Below are positions 19,772 through 32,259 of a stretch of DNA of 64,000 nt, piece by piece. Below the pieces are notes generated by a model, which was given only the letters and a program-made list of their open reading frames with translations, searched no databases and was not told the origin of the DNA. The stretch covers positions 90,961,784 to 91,025,783 of the forward strand of contig NC_072893.1 of assembly GCF_027943255.1 (NCBI RefSeq), in the 5' to 3' direction. The position numbers and the translations under genes were made by a program. The stretch's first letter is position 1. Each line of letters starts with the position of its first letter. This stretch comes from Anastrepha obliqua (Eukaryota; Arthropoda; Insecta; Diptera; Tephritidae).

Positions 19772-21956
19772 CTCGGACTCCCGCGATTACTTTAAAAAGT
19801 CCCGAAAATTCGGGTTCAAAATTTTTCGCTAATATTTTTCTCTCTAGTACTTATATACGTGAATTGGAGGTGGGCATCGTGTAGGTGCTCAGCGTTGCTT
19901 ATAGGCTGATGCCGAATGGAGGAGGACTTGTACGCAGCTACTGGTATTTTACTAATGTTTTTACGAAACTCTTAGCACTTAATTCGGGTTCACTTTACAT
20001 TTACAATAGTTTGCCCAATAGTACACACACTCACACAATCGCAAGCGCATGTACACTTTCATATTTAATTAATACGCTTAGAAATTGAATGCACACAAAC
20101 AATAAGTGTAGAGTGATGGCGCAAATAAAGCACTGCTGGGACTGCTTGAGTGGAAGCTACCGGGCGAGGGGGCAGAGAAATAGGAAGAGGGTGCCTTTAT
20201 TTGACATTAAGCTCAGCGCTTTGCACAGAAATTTTATTTGTTGAATAAAAGGATTTTTGTTATTCAAATACAAATTCGCATTCAAATTAAATTTCAAGAG
20301 CCAACAACAAATATAAGGGCTGCGCTGGAGGAAGAACAAAAAAACGTTATAAAATAAATTGAAAAAAGTCACCGACACGTAAAATTGTTGAGCGTGAAAC
20401 GAGCAGAGTAAAATAAGGCAGCGCAGACCTTTGTAGACTGATTTCTAACTTTTGCAAATGTAATAGCAGCTAACATTGCCAAATAATTACAAAAATAAAA
20501 ATGAAAAAGGGAAAATTTTAAAAAAGAGTGTTAAATACGAGTTTTGTTGAAATTGCAATGGCGAATATAAAAAGTTTCCAAAAGTACCAACAACGAGTAT
20601 TTATGGGATAACACTTGGGCGTTTTGTATCAAGGGAATGGCTTTTGTTTTTCGTTGTGCTTAGCACTCTTGTTGATACGCCTTTTGTGTCAGTGCTTACG
20701 CCACTTGCCTTTGTACCACGCTGTTGGTATTGCTGTTGCTGCGGCTGATGTTATGAGCACCTACTTTAATGCTAAATGAAACTTTTTCTATTATTCCGCT
20801 TGGCAATGCGTTAAACGTTGTAGGTTGTAGGTATGTACGACTAGGTCTTTGTTAATGCTGTCCATCACTTCACATAATAACGGTAAATAAATAGATTCAG
20901 AGAAAAGCTATGTTGCTATCATTGAGCAAATTTACAAGTTAAAATTCTAGAGGCATAACAGAAAAATTTGTGAAAAATTTAAAACAAAAAACAAATTTCC
21001 CGAGTCCTTCCGTTCAACGCCTTTGAACCTAAGTAATAAACGACTACACGATATTGAACTGAGCAAGCCTGTTTGCACAAATACTTGTGCGCCTCCACCT
21101 TTTTGTATTTTCTCTACTTTGCTTATTAATTTTCGCTCCTTTATACACATATTTACACACCTATATGTGTATATACTTGTACTTATATAATATTTATTTT
21201 TCCCTTATTGTTTACGCTTGCAACCATTGAAAAGTAATTGAAATCGATTTATTGCCCGTTGCTACTTTCGCCGACTGCCGTACTTTCTACCATCACAGCC
21301 AACGCCTAGAGACCGCAGCCTTCACTCTTGTGCTCAACCCTACGAGCCTTTGCTCATTTAACAATCTTTTTGTTTCGTTCATATTCGTTCTCACGTCTTT
21401 GTATTGAAAATTTCAATTTAAATTTTGTGGTCGACCTTGTGAATTTGTCATATACTTGCAATGCTGAAATGAGCAAAAAAAGAATGTTCTGAGGAAATAA
21501 ACGTGGAAGGAATTCGCTAAAAACAAAAAATGGAGATTTATACTGCATCGTAAGTGAGTCAATATAAGGGATGTGAATTTGTTCCATTTCGATCCCGGGA
21601 TTTTCGGGCTCCCGTTATCACAATCCCAGAATCTAGGCATTAGTCCAAATTAGTTCGATTTATAGCCATTAATAATACTTAGAGTGCGTATATAAGATAA
21701 AGTAACTCAAAAAATAAACAAATGTACATATTTTGGGGCTGAAAGAAACTGCTGTATTTTTCTAATCTCTTACAATTTAAGCAGAATAAGCGGAAAGTAG
21801 TACTACATATTTGCTAAAAAGTTAAAGTCAATGCTACTTTTTCCTATAAAAAGACACTTTTCTACCTCCATTTCATATGATTCGTGAAAAATTACAAATC
21901 TCGAAAATCCCGAAATCGTAGACAAATAATTCCGGTCTTTTTTGAAAATCCTACCC
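19772..21956. other. Unique-looking non-coding DNA
   Basis: No gene recognised. Near 19800 and near 21595 and 21895 are related words (CCCGAAAATTCGGG, GATCCCGGGATTTTCGGG, CGAAAATCCCGAAATCG). The last two are in inverted orientation about 300 bp apart and could be ends of a small palindromic element, but I could not define boundaries. Around 20900-21350 the DNA looks intron-like. Confidence 0.4.
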
Positions 21957-22190
21957 CACCCGCCATATTCTCCAGATATTCCGGCGTCCGATTATCACCT
22001 GTTCCGATCGATGGCACATGGTCTAGCTGACCAGCAGTTCCATTCATATGAAGACATCTAAAAATTAACAGTTTTACCGCGACGGTATGAGAGATCTACC
22101 AGAAATATGGGAAAAAGTAATAGCCAGCGATGGGCAATACTTTCAATGATTCACTTGTAACCATTTTTTCAGAATAAAGTTGTATTTTCA
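21957..22190 (+). mobile_element. Mariner transposase C-terminal fragment
   Basis: The plus strand reads CCCACCCGCCATATTCTCC onward, giving the block YSPDIPASDYHLFRSMAHGL with the third catalytic Asp. It continues ADQQFHSYEDI, then after a frameshift RRYERST and WAILS-type sequence equivalent to the DGIRDLPERWEKVIASDGQYF end. It abuts, tail to tail, the minus-strand mariner that follows. It is a different mariner lineage from its neighbour. Confidence 0.7.
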
Positions 22191-23392
22191 TCAAAGAGAA
22201 CTTAGTTGCGCACCTAATATATTCAAAATAGTCCCCTCTGGCCTCAATAACCGGTTTGCGCGATCTAAAAGCTTTTCGAAAGAGTGTTTCAGGTCATTGT
22301 CCAGAATGTCCTTCACGATTTCGGTGCAAGCCTTTTGGGTGGCCTCTATGGATGCAAAACGTCTTCCTTTCATGGCCAAATACAATTTCCCGAATAGGTA
22401 GAAGTCACAGGGAGCCATATCAACCAAATACGGTGAGTGATTGATGGTTCAAATGCGATTTCTAGTCAAAAAATCAGTCACAAGAGTGGATCGATGAGAT
22501 GCTGCATTATCATGCAATAAACGCCAGCTTCCTCCTTTGCGGTATTCAGGGCAAAATCGACGAATGCGATGCAACAAACACTTCAAAAAGCCAGGATAGA
22601 ATATTGTGTTGACGGTTTGGCCCATTGGCACGAACAAATGAACATCGACTTAATTTTTGACTTCCCCAAACGGGATTTTTTGGATGGTGGCTCACCTGGG
22701 GCCTTCCATTCGCACTTTGTCGCTTAATTTCAGGTTCATGTTGGAAATACCACGTTTCGTCACTAGTTACAATGTTGTAAAGGGAGTTCGTATATTTTCT
22801 CGCCTCTTTAATGAAGTCTTTTGAATATTGAATTCTGAGCTATTTTTGGTCCTCAGTTAACTTGTGTGGAATGAAACGTGCACAAATGATTAGGTAAAAT
22901 GCGATTGGAGATATTCAACTCCGATTCCATTTCAATTTCAACGATGATTTCGGTTCATTTTTGATAAATTTACTAACAATTTCGAAGAAGTTTTCGGTGA
23001 TTACTGATTTTGGGCCGCCCGTATGTTCATTGTCATTTATGTCGTGAGTACCATCTCTGAAACGTGTAAACCACTCATGAACTCCGGCACGAGATAGACA
23101 ATCATCGCCATAAACTTTTTTCATCCATTCAAATGTTTCGGTAAATGTTTTACCGATTTTAAAACAAAATTTGATATTAGCTCTTTGTTCGAAACACTTT
23201 TTTGTATTAATGATGCAAACATACTGACACTTTAGATGCAATAACTTCGCTTCCACTGAACCGAATGTCACCAAACTTTCACTGGAAATCAGCTAGGGAT
23301 GAAACTTCTAACACTAACCCATTAAAAAGATCGCGCCATCAAAAACATTTTTATGACGCCAGTGTTGTTAATTTTGGACTTCATCTTGTATA
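22191..23392 (-). mobile_element. Mariner (DD34D) transposon, decayed but nearly full length
   Basis: Minus-strand transposase with N-terminal EQRANIKFCFKIGKTF, ETFEWMKKVYGDDCLSRAGV, HEWFTRFRDGTHDINDNEHT and SLKLKWN (23220-22915). A middle part is broken by frameshifts (22900-22640). Then come FVPMGQTVNTIFYPGFLKCL, GSWRLLHDNAASHRSTLVT with the second Asp, and DMAPCDFYLFGKLYLAMKGR with the third Asp, ending FEKLLDRANRLL (22191). The upstream end on the plus strand is AATTTTGGACTTCATCTTGTA, finishing near 23392. The matching downstream terminus is unclear, probably because it was lost where it meets the plus-strand fragment. Confidence 0.78.
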
Positions 23393-25699
23393 TTGTTATT
23401 ATTACTAATACTAATATGCGTGAATGTACCCGCTATTCCTGTTGAGTGTTTCTCTCTTGAGAGTTTTTTTCATGATAATTTCTTTTTAATATTTGCAAAT
23501 ATTTTCGAGTTAAAATTTTGTTGTTCTTTTTTAAAATAGTTTCATTCTATAACCAAAATCAAACTTCCAAACTTTATTCAAAATTAAAAAAAATTAAAGA
23601 AGTAGATTTAATAAATTTTGTACTTATTAATATGAAATTTTGAGAAAATTTTTGAGAATTTTGAGTTAATTATTTTTCACTTTTTTTTCAAACTGTCATA
23701 TGCATTTTTTCCAAAAGAAACTCGTTTTTTATATCTATGTTACTGCATGCCCCCAAAATAACAAAAAAAAATCTGACTCATATAATTTTAGCTCTCTACT
23801 GTAAATGTATGTATGTATATTTTATGCTATAAATGTGTTTATGAGTAATTGTTTCTGATTTCTTTCTGGCGAAAAATGTCGCTTCGATGTTTTTCTTTAC
23901 TAATTAAGAAATGTATAAGCAAATAAATAATCATTAAGTAAAGAAAAATCTAAAATTGTACATTCTATTCATCTATTGAGATCATAAGTGATAATAATTT
24001 AATAAAATCAGATTTTAAGAACTAAAGAAACCAAAAAGAACGAAGCGAAAGGTTTAAAAAAGTAATTTTTGATAAAAATATACACAATGAAAACAGCATA
24101 GCTGATAGAAAAAAATGTCCTGGCTCGAAATAAATAATCACAATTTTTTAACAAGATATAGAATTTAATTTACTAAAGTGTATAAGAAAAGTAAGAGTTA
24201 CAAGTTATTACGCTATAATTTATACATACAACGAACGATAAAATTAAAATTATGCGGCTTATAAAATTGAATATCAGTAACAAAACTTTTTCCCCCTCCC
24301 CTTTCAAGCTGAGTCTTTTAAAAATCAGCCAAACCCTTTGAAGTGTCCTCCCGCCGTTTATTTAGCTGTTTTATTTCAAAATTTCTTATGTACCTCATTT
24401 TTGTGTAAAGCTTGGTAGACTAATTTTTGTTGTTGTTGTTTTTGCTACTTTTTACTTTCATTACCACATTCATGTAATTAAAATGGTAATTGATTGGGTG
24501 AGAAACCCTATAAGCTGCCAATGGCATCGGGTGAAACGCTATTGTTGTTATTACAAAGGCGATACTGCTAATAAAAGGTTCGGAGAGCAGCGTAACGGCA
24601 AAGACCAAAAGACAAAAAAGAACCAATTATAGAGTCCCCCTTTGAGCGAAAAGTTAAGAATTAGTAATGGGGTTGAGAGTGGGAGAGAAAATTTGAAGAT
24701 GTTTGAAGGTGTGGCAGTGAAGTTGTTTGCCGGATGTGAAAGCGGGTAAATGAATTTACGGCAATTAGTGAATTTGATGATTTGTTACACTACCCGCACT
24801 GCCATCGCCCTTTCAAATAAGTCACCGCGACTTTTAACTTAAATAACATAAAAGAAAAGGTGATATTGCAAATAAATTAAAAAGGTTTGCAGGAGATAGA
24901 TTTGGTAACAAAAGAAATGGTATCCATTTTATGAAAAAATATATGCATGCGTATTTAGAAGAGTTAGGAAAATGTGCAAACACAACCAAAACTGAAAGTA
25001 AATTGAATATTATTGTACTTTAAAAGCTTTTTGTAGTGGTTCTATGGCACTTATTAGACGCTCTTACGACACGAAACTCTAGTATTCACAAGGAAAGATC
25101 AGAAAGTGCCCTGTTTTATTTTCACTTGGAATAATTCATGAAATACGGTGGCCGCCAGAGCGAGTATCCATCGAATAATTACACTATGCGACAGCAATTT
25201 TCGGGCCCAAACCAAGCCAATTGTAAATGAAAGTACTCATGTAGAATAGTAAAGCCCCAACTTGGCTTTGGTCTACCGGGTCATCATTTTTTTTTTACAG
25301 TGCATTAAAGTTTCGCAATATTGATCAAATGCCATATTAAATAATATGGTAAATCTAGTACAAATATTGATATTTCTTAAGTTTTGTCTTAGAAGACTTT
25401 TAGTGAAATTCAATGGTACATTTCTTTGTTGAGCATTTTAACCCGTTGGATCCCACCGATATGGGACTATTTAACCAATTTGTTCCTAAATTATTCAAAA
25501 TCCCTCTTAAACTGGGCATTAAAGGGTTAATATGTTCCACAAAAAGATTCCTTGGAAAATTTCACTAGTTTCTGTCAAAGACAATGAGCATCTATGGGTT
25601 AAACGTATCAAATAAACTCTGAGATGTTTTTGGTGGAAAAAGAGCTGGGTCCTGAAAAACGATTTTCGTTGTGACAGCTGTAATTGGTGCTCATTGAGG
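23393..25699. other. Very AT-rich non-coding DNA
   Basis: No gene or transposon recognised. From 23400 to 24300 the sequence is extremely AT-rich. From 24420 it contains an intron-like TTGTTGTTGTTTTTG stretch. A minus-strand frame at 25519-25782 lies just upstream of the jockey remnant and shows no independent motif. Confidence 0.45.
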
Positions 25700-26330
25700 T
25701 AACGGGCTTGGATCGTACTATCTATGGTCTGCTGTTTCAGCTCGTGAAAGCATATATAAACTCTCGGAGTACCACAAGGCAATATACTCTGGCCGGCACT
25801 GTACTTACTCTATGCAAAGCTTGTATGTATCTTAGATGTTGGATTAACCAAAAGCGAATCCAACATGAAATTGCACAAATCCATTGACGAAGTTGTTACA
25901 TGGGCTGAAAATTGCAATGTAAAAATTAATCAACCCAAATTAATTCACGTTCATTTCATCAACAACTTACACATAAGGCTGTATATATGGTATTCTTTCA
26001 GCATAGTGATACTATATCCGCCATATTAAATATATATGCCAATAATGGCAAGTACCTAGGCATGACTTTAAATGAAAAGAGCACATCAAAATCAAAGCTT
26101 TTAAACTCAATTTAAAATTGCAACAGCTTCAGTTGTTAATTAGTAAAAACTCTGAGCGGCCAACTCAAATCAAGCTTCGCATTTACAACCCAACAATAAA
26201 AACTTTATTAATCAATTTCTTTGCCACGAAGCATGCTGAAAGGACACACACTAACGCAGAAGCTTCCGTACAAAATGGTGAAGGGACTGTTTTTAGAGGA
26301 TTAACACTGGGTGCGTTTGATGTCTGAAAC
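25700..26330 (+). mobile_element. Jockey-type reverse transcriptase relic
   Basis: The plus strand carries, in broken frames, LVKAYINSRSTT (about 25738), GVPQGNILWPALYLLYA (palm block, about 25767), KLHKSIDEVVTWAENCNVKI (about 25866-25925), KYLGMTLNEKSTSK (about 26051) and the sequence after it. The YADD block is not identifiable. The order is that of a jockey RT from the GVPQG block to the start of the thumb. It is old and degraded. Confidence 0.65.
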
Positions 26331-26799
26331 ATGTCATGCACTTGTTTGTCTCAAAAGCAGATGGCGTGTTTTGGTTTTGTTAGGTTATATTTGTTTTACA
26401 ATTTTAATTACCTGAAGTTATCTAAGTACTATTAGTGACTCAGTGACTCAACAAAGAACTCGAACATACATAGCATACAGCTTCAAATTCAAAATTTTTG
26501 TAAGGAATTCAAATCAAATACTCTTATTTTTCTATCGGGTATTCAAATAGAACTTTAAAAATAGTAATAACAATTTACAAGCCCATTACCTCCTTGTTAT
26601 AAAAAATCTATCTTGCAGCATCCGCAAAATTGGGGTCAAAAAAGAAGTTGGACATCGGACATTGCGATTGTTTGGAACTTTAAAACGGGGAATCCCAAAA
26701 TTAATTTTCTCTCGGTAAAACAGTGCAAAGAAAGAACTAAATGTAATAAATTAAAGTAAAATTTCAGTCGTGTTTTGTTGAATAAAAGTCCAAATTATA
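26331..26799. other. Non-coding DNA upstream of the Tc1-like element
   Basis: No coding motif. Part of this, perhaps from about 26620, may be the untranslated 5' region of the Tc1-like element, but I could not match an inverted repeat to the other side. Confidence 0.35.
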
Positions 26800-27657
26800 A
26801 ACATGGGTAGGCAGCGTGGACAAAGCTCAATTCAAGTCACAAATTTAATTATTAGTCATCTCGAAAAGGTGAATAGACCTTGTTCGATGTGATAAAACGT
26901 TTTAAAAAACAAAATCCGCTAGAATTAAGAAGAAATCGGTATGACCAAAACTGTTCTCGAATGCCGATGAACGGTGGATAGTGCAACAAATTGAGAAAAA
27001 TCCAAATTTGAGCGCTTCTAAGCTCGCAACAGAAGTCGCCCAACACCTTAATATTAACTGAAGCCCCGAAAGTAAACGTATAGTTTTGCGAAATTATAAT
27101 GGAAGATAAGAGGAACAAGGATTTGGAGTGCTGGAAGGACAATCATATGTGTGGAGAAGACCTAATGAAGAGTTGCTGGAAAAAAACTTACGTCCGACAG
27201 TTAAACATGGGGGTGGATCGGTAATGGTATGGGGTTGTATGTCCGCTGCTGGTACTGGAAATTTTTGCTCCATTAGCGGCAATGTAGACCACAAGCAATA
27301 TCTAAAAATTATGAAAGAAAATTTGGTCCAAAATGCTGAAAAGTTGAGAATTAAGGACAATTTCCAGTACTATCAAGGCATCGATCCCAAGCATAAGGCA
27401 CTTGATGCCCGTCTATGGCTTATTTACAACTGCCCTAAAGTACTTGAAACACCTCCACAATCTCCAGACATTAAAGTATTTGAACATCTGTGGGGTCATT
27501 TCGAAAACCAACTGAAAAAGCATATTATTAGGAACAAGAAAAGCCTAGAAATGATATTAAAGAAGAGTAGGGGAAAATAGATCATTTAACATTCAAGAAG
27601 CTCGTCGAAGCCATGCCTAGAGGACTGAATGCTGTGAGAAAAAACAAAGGCGACTAA
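26800..27657 (+). mobile_element. Tc1-like transposase gene remnant
   Basis: The frame opens MGRQRGQSSIQVTNLIISHLE at 26802 (N-terminal HTH). It then breaks, and fragments follow: PFNADERWI-like sequence (about 26957), KNPNLSASKLATEVAQHLNI (about 26998-27057) and a deletion. The longest open part (27128-27580) shows SYVWRRPNEELLEKNLRPTV, KHGGGSVMVWGCMSAAGTGN, a QYYQGIDPKHKA block (the usual second Asp, in DND, is here GID), and a PPQSPDIKVFEHLWGH block in which the usual NPIEHLW is altered. A one-base shift near 27575 leads to LTFKKLVEAMPRGLNAVRKN at the C-terminus. The first catalytic block is deleted. Confidence 0.78.
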
Positions 27658-28874
27658 ATATTTATATGGGAGTGGACTGGAGTAAGGTGGCAACCCATAC
27701 TTGTATCGCCTTGTGGCGCCACAGCATCGAGCAAAAGACGAGAAAGAAGTTTCGCAACAAGTACGTACGAGAAGAGTCACGGTTTCAGGTGCGCGGCTGC
27801 TGACCAACCAATAATTTAATTTATAATAATTTAATTTAATTTAATTTAATTTCAATTTGTATTTCTTTTTTATTTATAAAACATTGCTACTTTAAACTTT
27901 GTAAAATAATACTAAGAAACTGTTTTGTAACTTTTATTTTCCCACATTTTGGGGGCTCGTTCTAGTGAAAAAAGTGAAATGGCATGTTTAAATGATAACA
28001 TAAGCGAGGGTCTGCGCGTTTGTAAAAAGCTTAGTATCGTCGCGCTACATAAATTGGTGTTCGGCAGCGAAGGTGACAGAGGCAATCGACGTCGACTGAA
28101 AAATAATACTAATAAACTATATTTGTAACTTGAATTTTCCCTTTTATTATATTGTTTTTTCTCAAATATTATTTGCCTTGTTACCCATATCACTTGGGTT
28201 CAGAGTTCTTTATTGAGCCACTGTACGTATGTCACTAATATTTTAGAAATAAATGAATTCTTATGTTAGATGTACTGCTTTTACATACTACTCCAAGCAT
28301 TCAAAAAATATTTTCTCAAATAAATCCGTACCCGAGGGGTTAAAGAAATAAACTCTTCAAAACTTAGCTATCAATTTTGTATGATTTATACTTGAATTTT
28401 CTTACTTCAACATTTATTTATTTTATTAGTTGTAAGCTAGGTTTGTTTTGTTTGCTTATTCTTCATTATCTTACAAAAAATATATATAAATTTTTGGCAT
28501 ATAATTTTATGAGTACACTTACATACACTGGAATTCAAATAAGGTAATAGTTAATGGCATAGAGTGTCTCATGAGAATAATACTTAGCATTTAAAAAAAA
28601 TCGATTGGAGCACTTCTGCAAAACTAATACAAATTTTAGTAGTATGTGCCCAAGTAGTTTATGCCATATTATAATTTATTTAGGTTGTATAAGTAAATAT
28701 AAGCCCATGGTGCAGCATTTTCAGTACACTGCTTGAACACAATTTCCTAAGGCGATAAAATGATGGTAGAGTGGATAACGTATACTGCTTGAAAGTACAT
28801 ACATATATGCGATGACCAACTTAAATTTTGATCGACTAAAACTCCCTGATACTTGAAATTAGAAACTAATAATG
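27658..28874. other. Non-coding DNA with a possible LTR-element trace
   Basis: It contains a TTTAA microsatellite at 27811-27852. An imperfect direct repeat is built on AATAATACTAA.AAACT and TTTGTAACTT at 27906-27944 and 28102-28142. Just after the first copy is TGGGGGCTCGTTC (about 27950), which resembles a retroelement primer-binding site. No gag, protease or polymerase sequence follows, so an LTR element is only a possibility. Confidence 0.35.
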
Positions 28875-29345
28875 GGGCATCGAGGTCAATAAAGACAAAA
28901 CACAACTTGTAATACCTGCAGTTAACGATTGACTCAAAACTCACATGGAAATAAGACATATTGCACAGGAGAAATGAGATGAAAAACAAATTCCGACAAC
29001 TCTACTGGCTTCTAAAAACAATCAAACTGAAAGCTCTTTAATAAGCAAATGTTTATTCTTCATTATCTTACAAAATATATAACAATGTATATAATTTAAT
29101 AATAAGAACGGCATGGACATACGAACTAGGAACATGAGGGACTGCCAGTAAATAAAACTTACAAATTATACAGAAAAGTTTATCTGAGATGCTAAGAACA
29201 ATTTCGAGCTATGAGCGTCATAAGGAATGACGATATTCACCATGACTTCGACAGTCCGTGAAACAGTAAAGAGAAGTAACAGTAAGCATATCTGGCGACT
29301 ACTAGAGCACAAACTTAAAACAACAACAAACTTAAAAATAAGAAG
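28875..29345 (+). mobile_element. Jockey relic, opposite strand to the 15.6-kb copy
   Basis: The plus strand repeats the 15654-16421 jockey with mutations: AATAAAGACAAAACACAACT (VNKDKTQ), GATTGACTCAAAACTCACAT (TIDSKLTW with a frame change), AGAAATGAGATGAAAAACAA (RNEMKNKFRQLYWLL), then GGGACTGCCAGTAAA, GATGCTAAGAACAAT and ACGATATTCACCATGACTT (DDIHHDF). Deletions separate the blocks, and no tail or target duplication is evident. Confidence 0.7.
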
Positions 29346-29528
29346 TTACACGCAAATTTGAAAAGGCGTTTTATCCCATGTAAAGTGGTTTTTAAACTTT
29401 AAGCGCGTTTTTCTCAAAATGATGTTTTCGGAGTCGGCGAACAACGTTACTCGAAAACGGCTAAACCGATGAGTCTAAAATTTTAACACGAGCTTCTTAA
29501 ATATATTTTTTAATAACCGATAAATATA

Positions 29529-29917
29529 CGAGGGCGAGTCAATAAGTCCGTGACTTTTTGTATTTCTAACCTCTTTACTGAAAAAGAAATACTGCTCCTG
29601 TCAACAGGCATCTGTCAGTTGACTCCTGTCAAAATTTGAACGTGCTGCGTCAGTTAGTTCGTGTTTTACAGCTAATTTTATCAGACTACCCAGTAATTTG
29701 AGGAGAAAATGGAAAAAACTGAATTTCGTGTGCTTATTAAGCCGGTTACCCTTAGAAACCCACTGTTTCGACTGTTGTTTGGCCTCTGGTGTGTGGTGAT
29801 GGATCCATGTTTCGTCCACGGTTACAAAACGGCGCAAAAACTTTTCCATATTGCGATTAAACAACGCCAAACCTTCCTAAGAAGTTGTTACACGAATGCG
29901 TTTGTGGTCGACTGTGT
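29529..29917 (+). mobile_element. Rearranged mariner: 5' end joined to an inverted transposase segment
   Basis: The left part reads forward. The terminal word GAGGGCGAGTCAATAAGTCC lies near a TA, an untranslated leader follows, and MEKTEFRVLIK at 29709-29741 is the usual mariner N-terminus. From about 29742 the sequence instead reads as transposase on the minus strand: DHKRIRVTTS, ALFNRNMEKFLRRFVTVDET (first catalytic Asp block) and WIHHHTPEAKQQSKQWVSKG. The inverted piece corresponds to codons about 110-190 of the protein. Either an internal inversion or two abutting copies of one lineage would explain it. A MITE interrupts the far end. Confidence 0.75.
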
Positions 29918-30489
29918 AAGAAGGGGGTACCCCACTGGTCTAGAATTTTCAAAAAATCGATTTTTTGTTTTTTCGATATTTCGAAAGTATATTATCCTAA
30001 AAATACCTATACTATGAAACTTTGATGTGGAAACTCCCAATATTATAGCTTCTACAGCCCATTAACTAGGTAGAGGGCAGACCGCGCGCTCCTGTACCTC
30101 CTGTACCTCCTCATTTATCTCGAAACGACTTTTTTCGGCACGGCGGGGATGAAAACAAAAAAACTATTCAACCGAATCACTTGAAATTTGGATATATTGT
30201 TCACAACATGTATCGCTCTCGTCGGAACTAGAATCATAATTTTATTTAAATAATTTCCTATCTTTTAAACTAAAAAACTAGTGAAAAAAACTCCGATTTT
30301 ACGAACTTTTTTTTCAAAAATGCGCCATTTTGTCAATTTTTCATTTTTTCGATTTGTTCTAGTTTCAACCATAACTGCACTCTATCTGATTAAGAATCTT
30401 CTTGAATTTTGTGTTTCAGATAAGTAGAAGTCTCGAAATCATCTACGCCGTCCGGGTTCGATTTTTCTAGACCACCGGGTACCCTTAAG
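29918..30489. mobile_element. MITE with inverted GGGTACC...GTCTAGAA ends
   Basis: The left end reads GGGGGTACCCCACTGGTCTA. The right end, read on the minus strand, gives AAGGGTACCCGGTGGTCTAG. The shared core is GGGTACCC followed by GGTCTAGAA and an AAAAATCGA motif. The 572-bp interior has no coding capacity and includes phrases such as CTCGAAACGACTTTTTTCGG common in insect MITEs. It sits at the broken edge of the inverted mariner. The superfamily is unknown; a TTAA is next to the right end but not clearly at the left. Confidence 0.6.
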
Positions 30490-32206
30490 ACAAATACAGT
30501 CACAAACAGTTTCCGATGCGAAATTGGCGCGACACTCTTGTTGAATACATGAACGGGTAAATAATTTTTGTTGCCTACAGCTTGCAGAATGGAAGGGACA
30601 AACTAAATCTGAAATTACCACCCGGCACTTCCTTGCTAACTAATAACTAAAATACAATATTCTTATATTATGGATGTTAATAATACTTAAATAATACTTA
30701 ATCTCAATAAATAAATAGAAATAGCAAATAAAAAGGTCATTAATTCGTTTCCGATTACTAATTATCGTATTGTTATTTATAATTACAAAATTTAACAGCT
30801 CCAGTACAGCTGCTATATAAAAGTTGTCATGTTTTGTTTTTTGTCTCGTCTGTTAAGGGCCACGTAATCTTTGCACCTCCCATTCCCAAGCAATGTATGT
30901 AAAGCATAATAAACGCATACTTATGTAGTTCAATATTCTGCATTGTAAATATTTGCTTTTCTTAAGAGTTTTCCACAATCGCCTATTTTTTAAGTATACG
31001 TTAATATGTAAGACTGTGTACTTAGTGGTTTCTTTTCCACATTGATTTTGTTATTGTACTATATGTAATTTCATAGTCTCCGCCTTCTGCTTTAGGCTCA
31101 GCTTATTTCTCTTAAGTACTTACACATAACAATGACGCTAAACGATGAACAGCAAAAGCAGCAGAAACAAAACGGTAAAAATCACAAGAGCCATGCAAAA
31201 ACTTTAACCTAAATCATCGACAGACAACACGCAAATTATTTAAATTCGTTAAGCAAACAAAACGCGTATGGTTGTGAATTTCCTTGAACTTCTCCTTCCT
31301 TGCGCAAAAAGCACTTCTCTGGTAGTGGAAATATATCCGCGTGCACTTGTATAAGTATGTGTGAGTGTAAGGGTAGCGTGAAACTTTTCGCTTAATTTTG
31401 TGCCACACAATTTTGTGCAACGAACTTTTTCGAAAGTGGAAAGAGATACGTGTTGGGGCCTTCAGCGGCAAGTAGCAACCACCGAATTTCGTTCACTCAT
31501 ACAAATTAATATCATACATCTTTTGTAAATTGAGAATTGCAAGTATAACTTTTCCTCACCGCCTCCTACCTTCATCAATTGCTTCTCCATCTTCGCCATC
31601 GTTTACGTTGAGTGAGAAAACTTTGTTGCGTCAAAGCCAACAACAAGTACAACAAAAGATATTTGATGCATGCATAAGTGGTAGCCATTGGCAAGTGAAC
31701 ACATGCACACTCACACCCGCCTGCATACATCTGCACGTCGGCAATTATCTTTAAATAGTCGCTCAGCTGTACCTATATCTATGTACCATAGCTCCGTGTG
31801 GGTGTGTATGTGTTCTTCCTTAGCATTTGGTGTCTAGCATAGTGATACTAGTAGCGGTCGACGTGGACCACCTTGAAACGTCGAGGCACTCAAACGCTGC
31901 GTCAACATGTCTGCGCCAATAATTCGCACATATTTTCATTAACAATTAAAACTTTCGTCAACATTCGTGGGCGCAATCAATTTCAATATTCCTCGTGTTC
32001 TATAGGAAACAGCAACAACTCGAATCGCAACAATAAGTTGAGAAGGTGGTGGCAAGTTGTTGTCACGACCACAGCAACTGCCACTTCCCAAGCAGGTTGT
32101 GGCTGACGCTTTGACTGTAGTTGACAGGAAATTGCGGTGTCAAGTGTTTGTACCTGAGTGCGTGTGTATGAGTTGAGTAAGAGACTGAAGATTTGTGAGT
32201 GAGTAC

Positions 32207-32259
<53 letters not shown>

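Noticed and set aside
21585..21925. Small hAT-type MITE with CCCGGGATTTTCGGG ends
   Set aside because: The words are inverted but imperfect, terminal CA..G and 8-bp duplications are absent, and boundaries cannot be set.
30439..30621. Cys-rich 60-codon minus-strand frame
   Set aside because: It overlaps the right terminal repeat of the MITE and continues into its flank, so it is not a single evolved gene.
32209..32259. Promoter TATA region
   Set aside because: The TA run is part of a plain TA/TG microsatellite with no nearby gene start.
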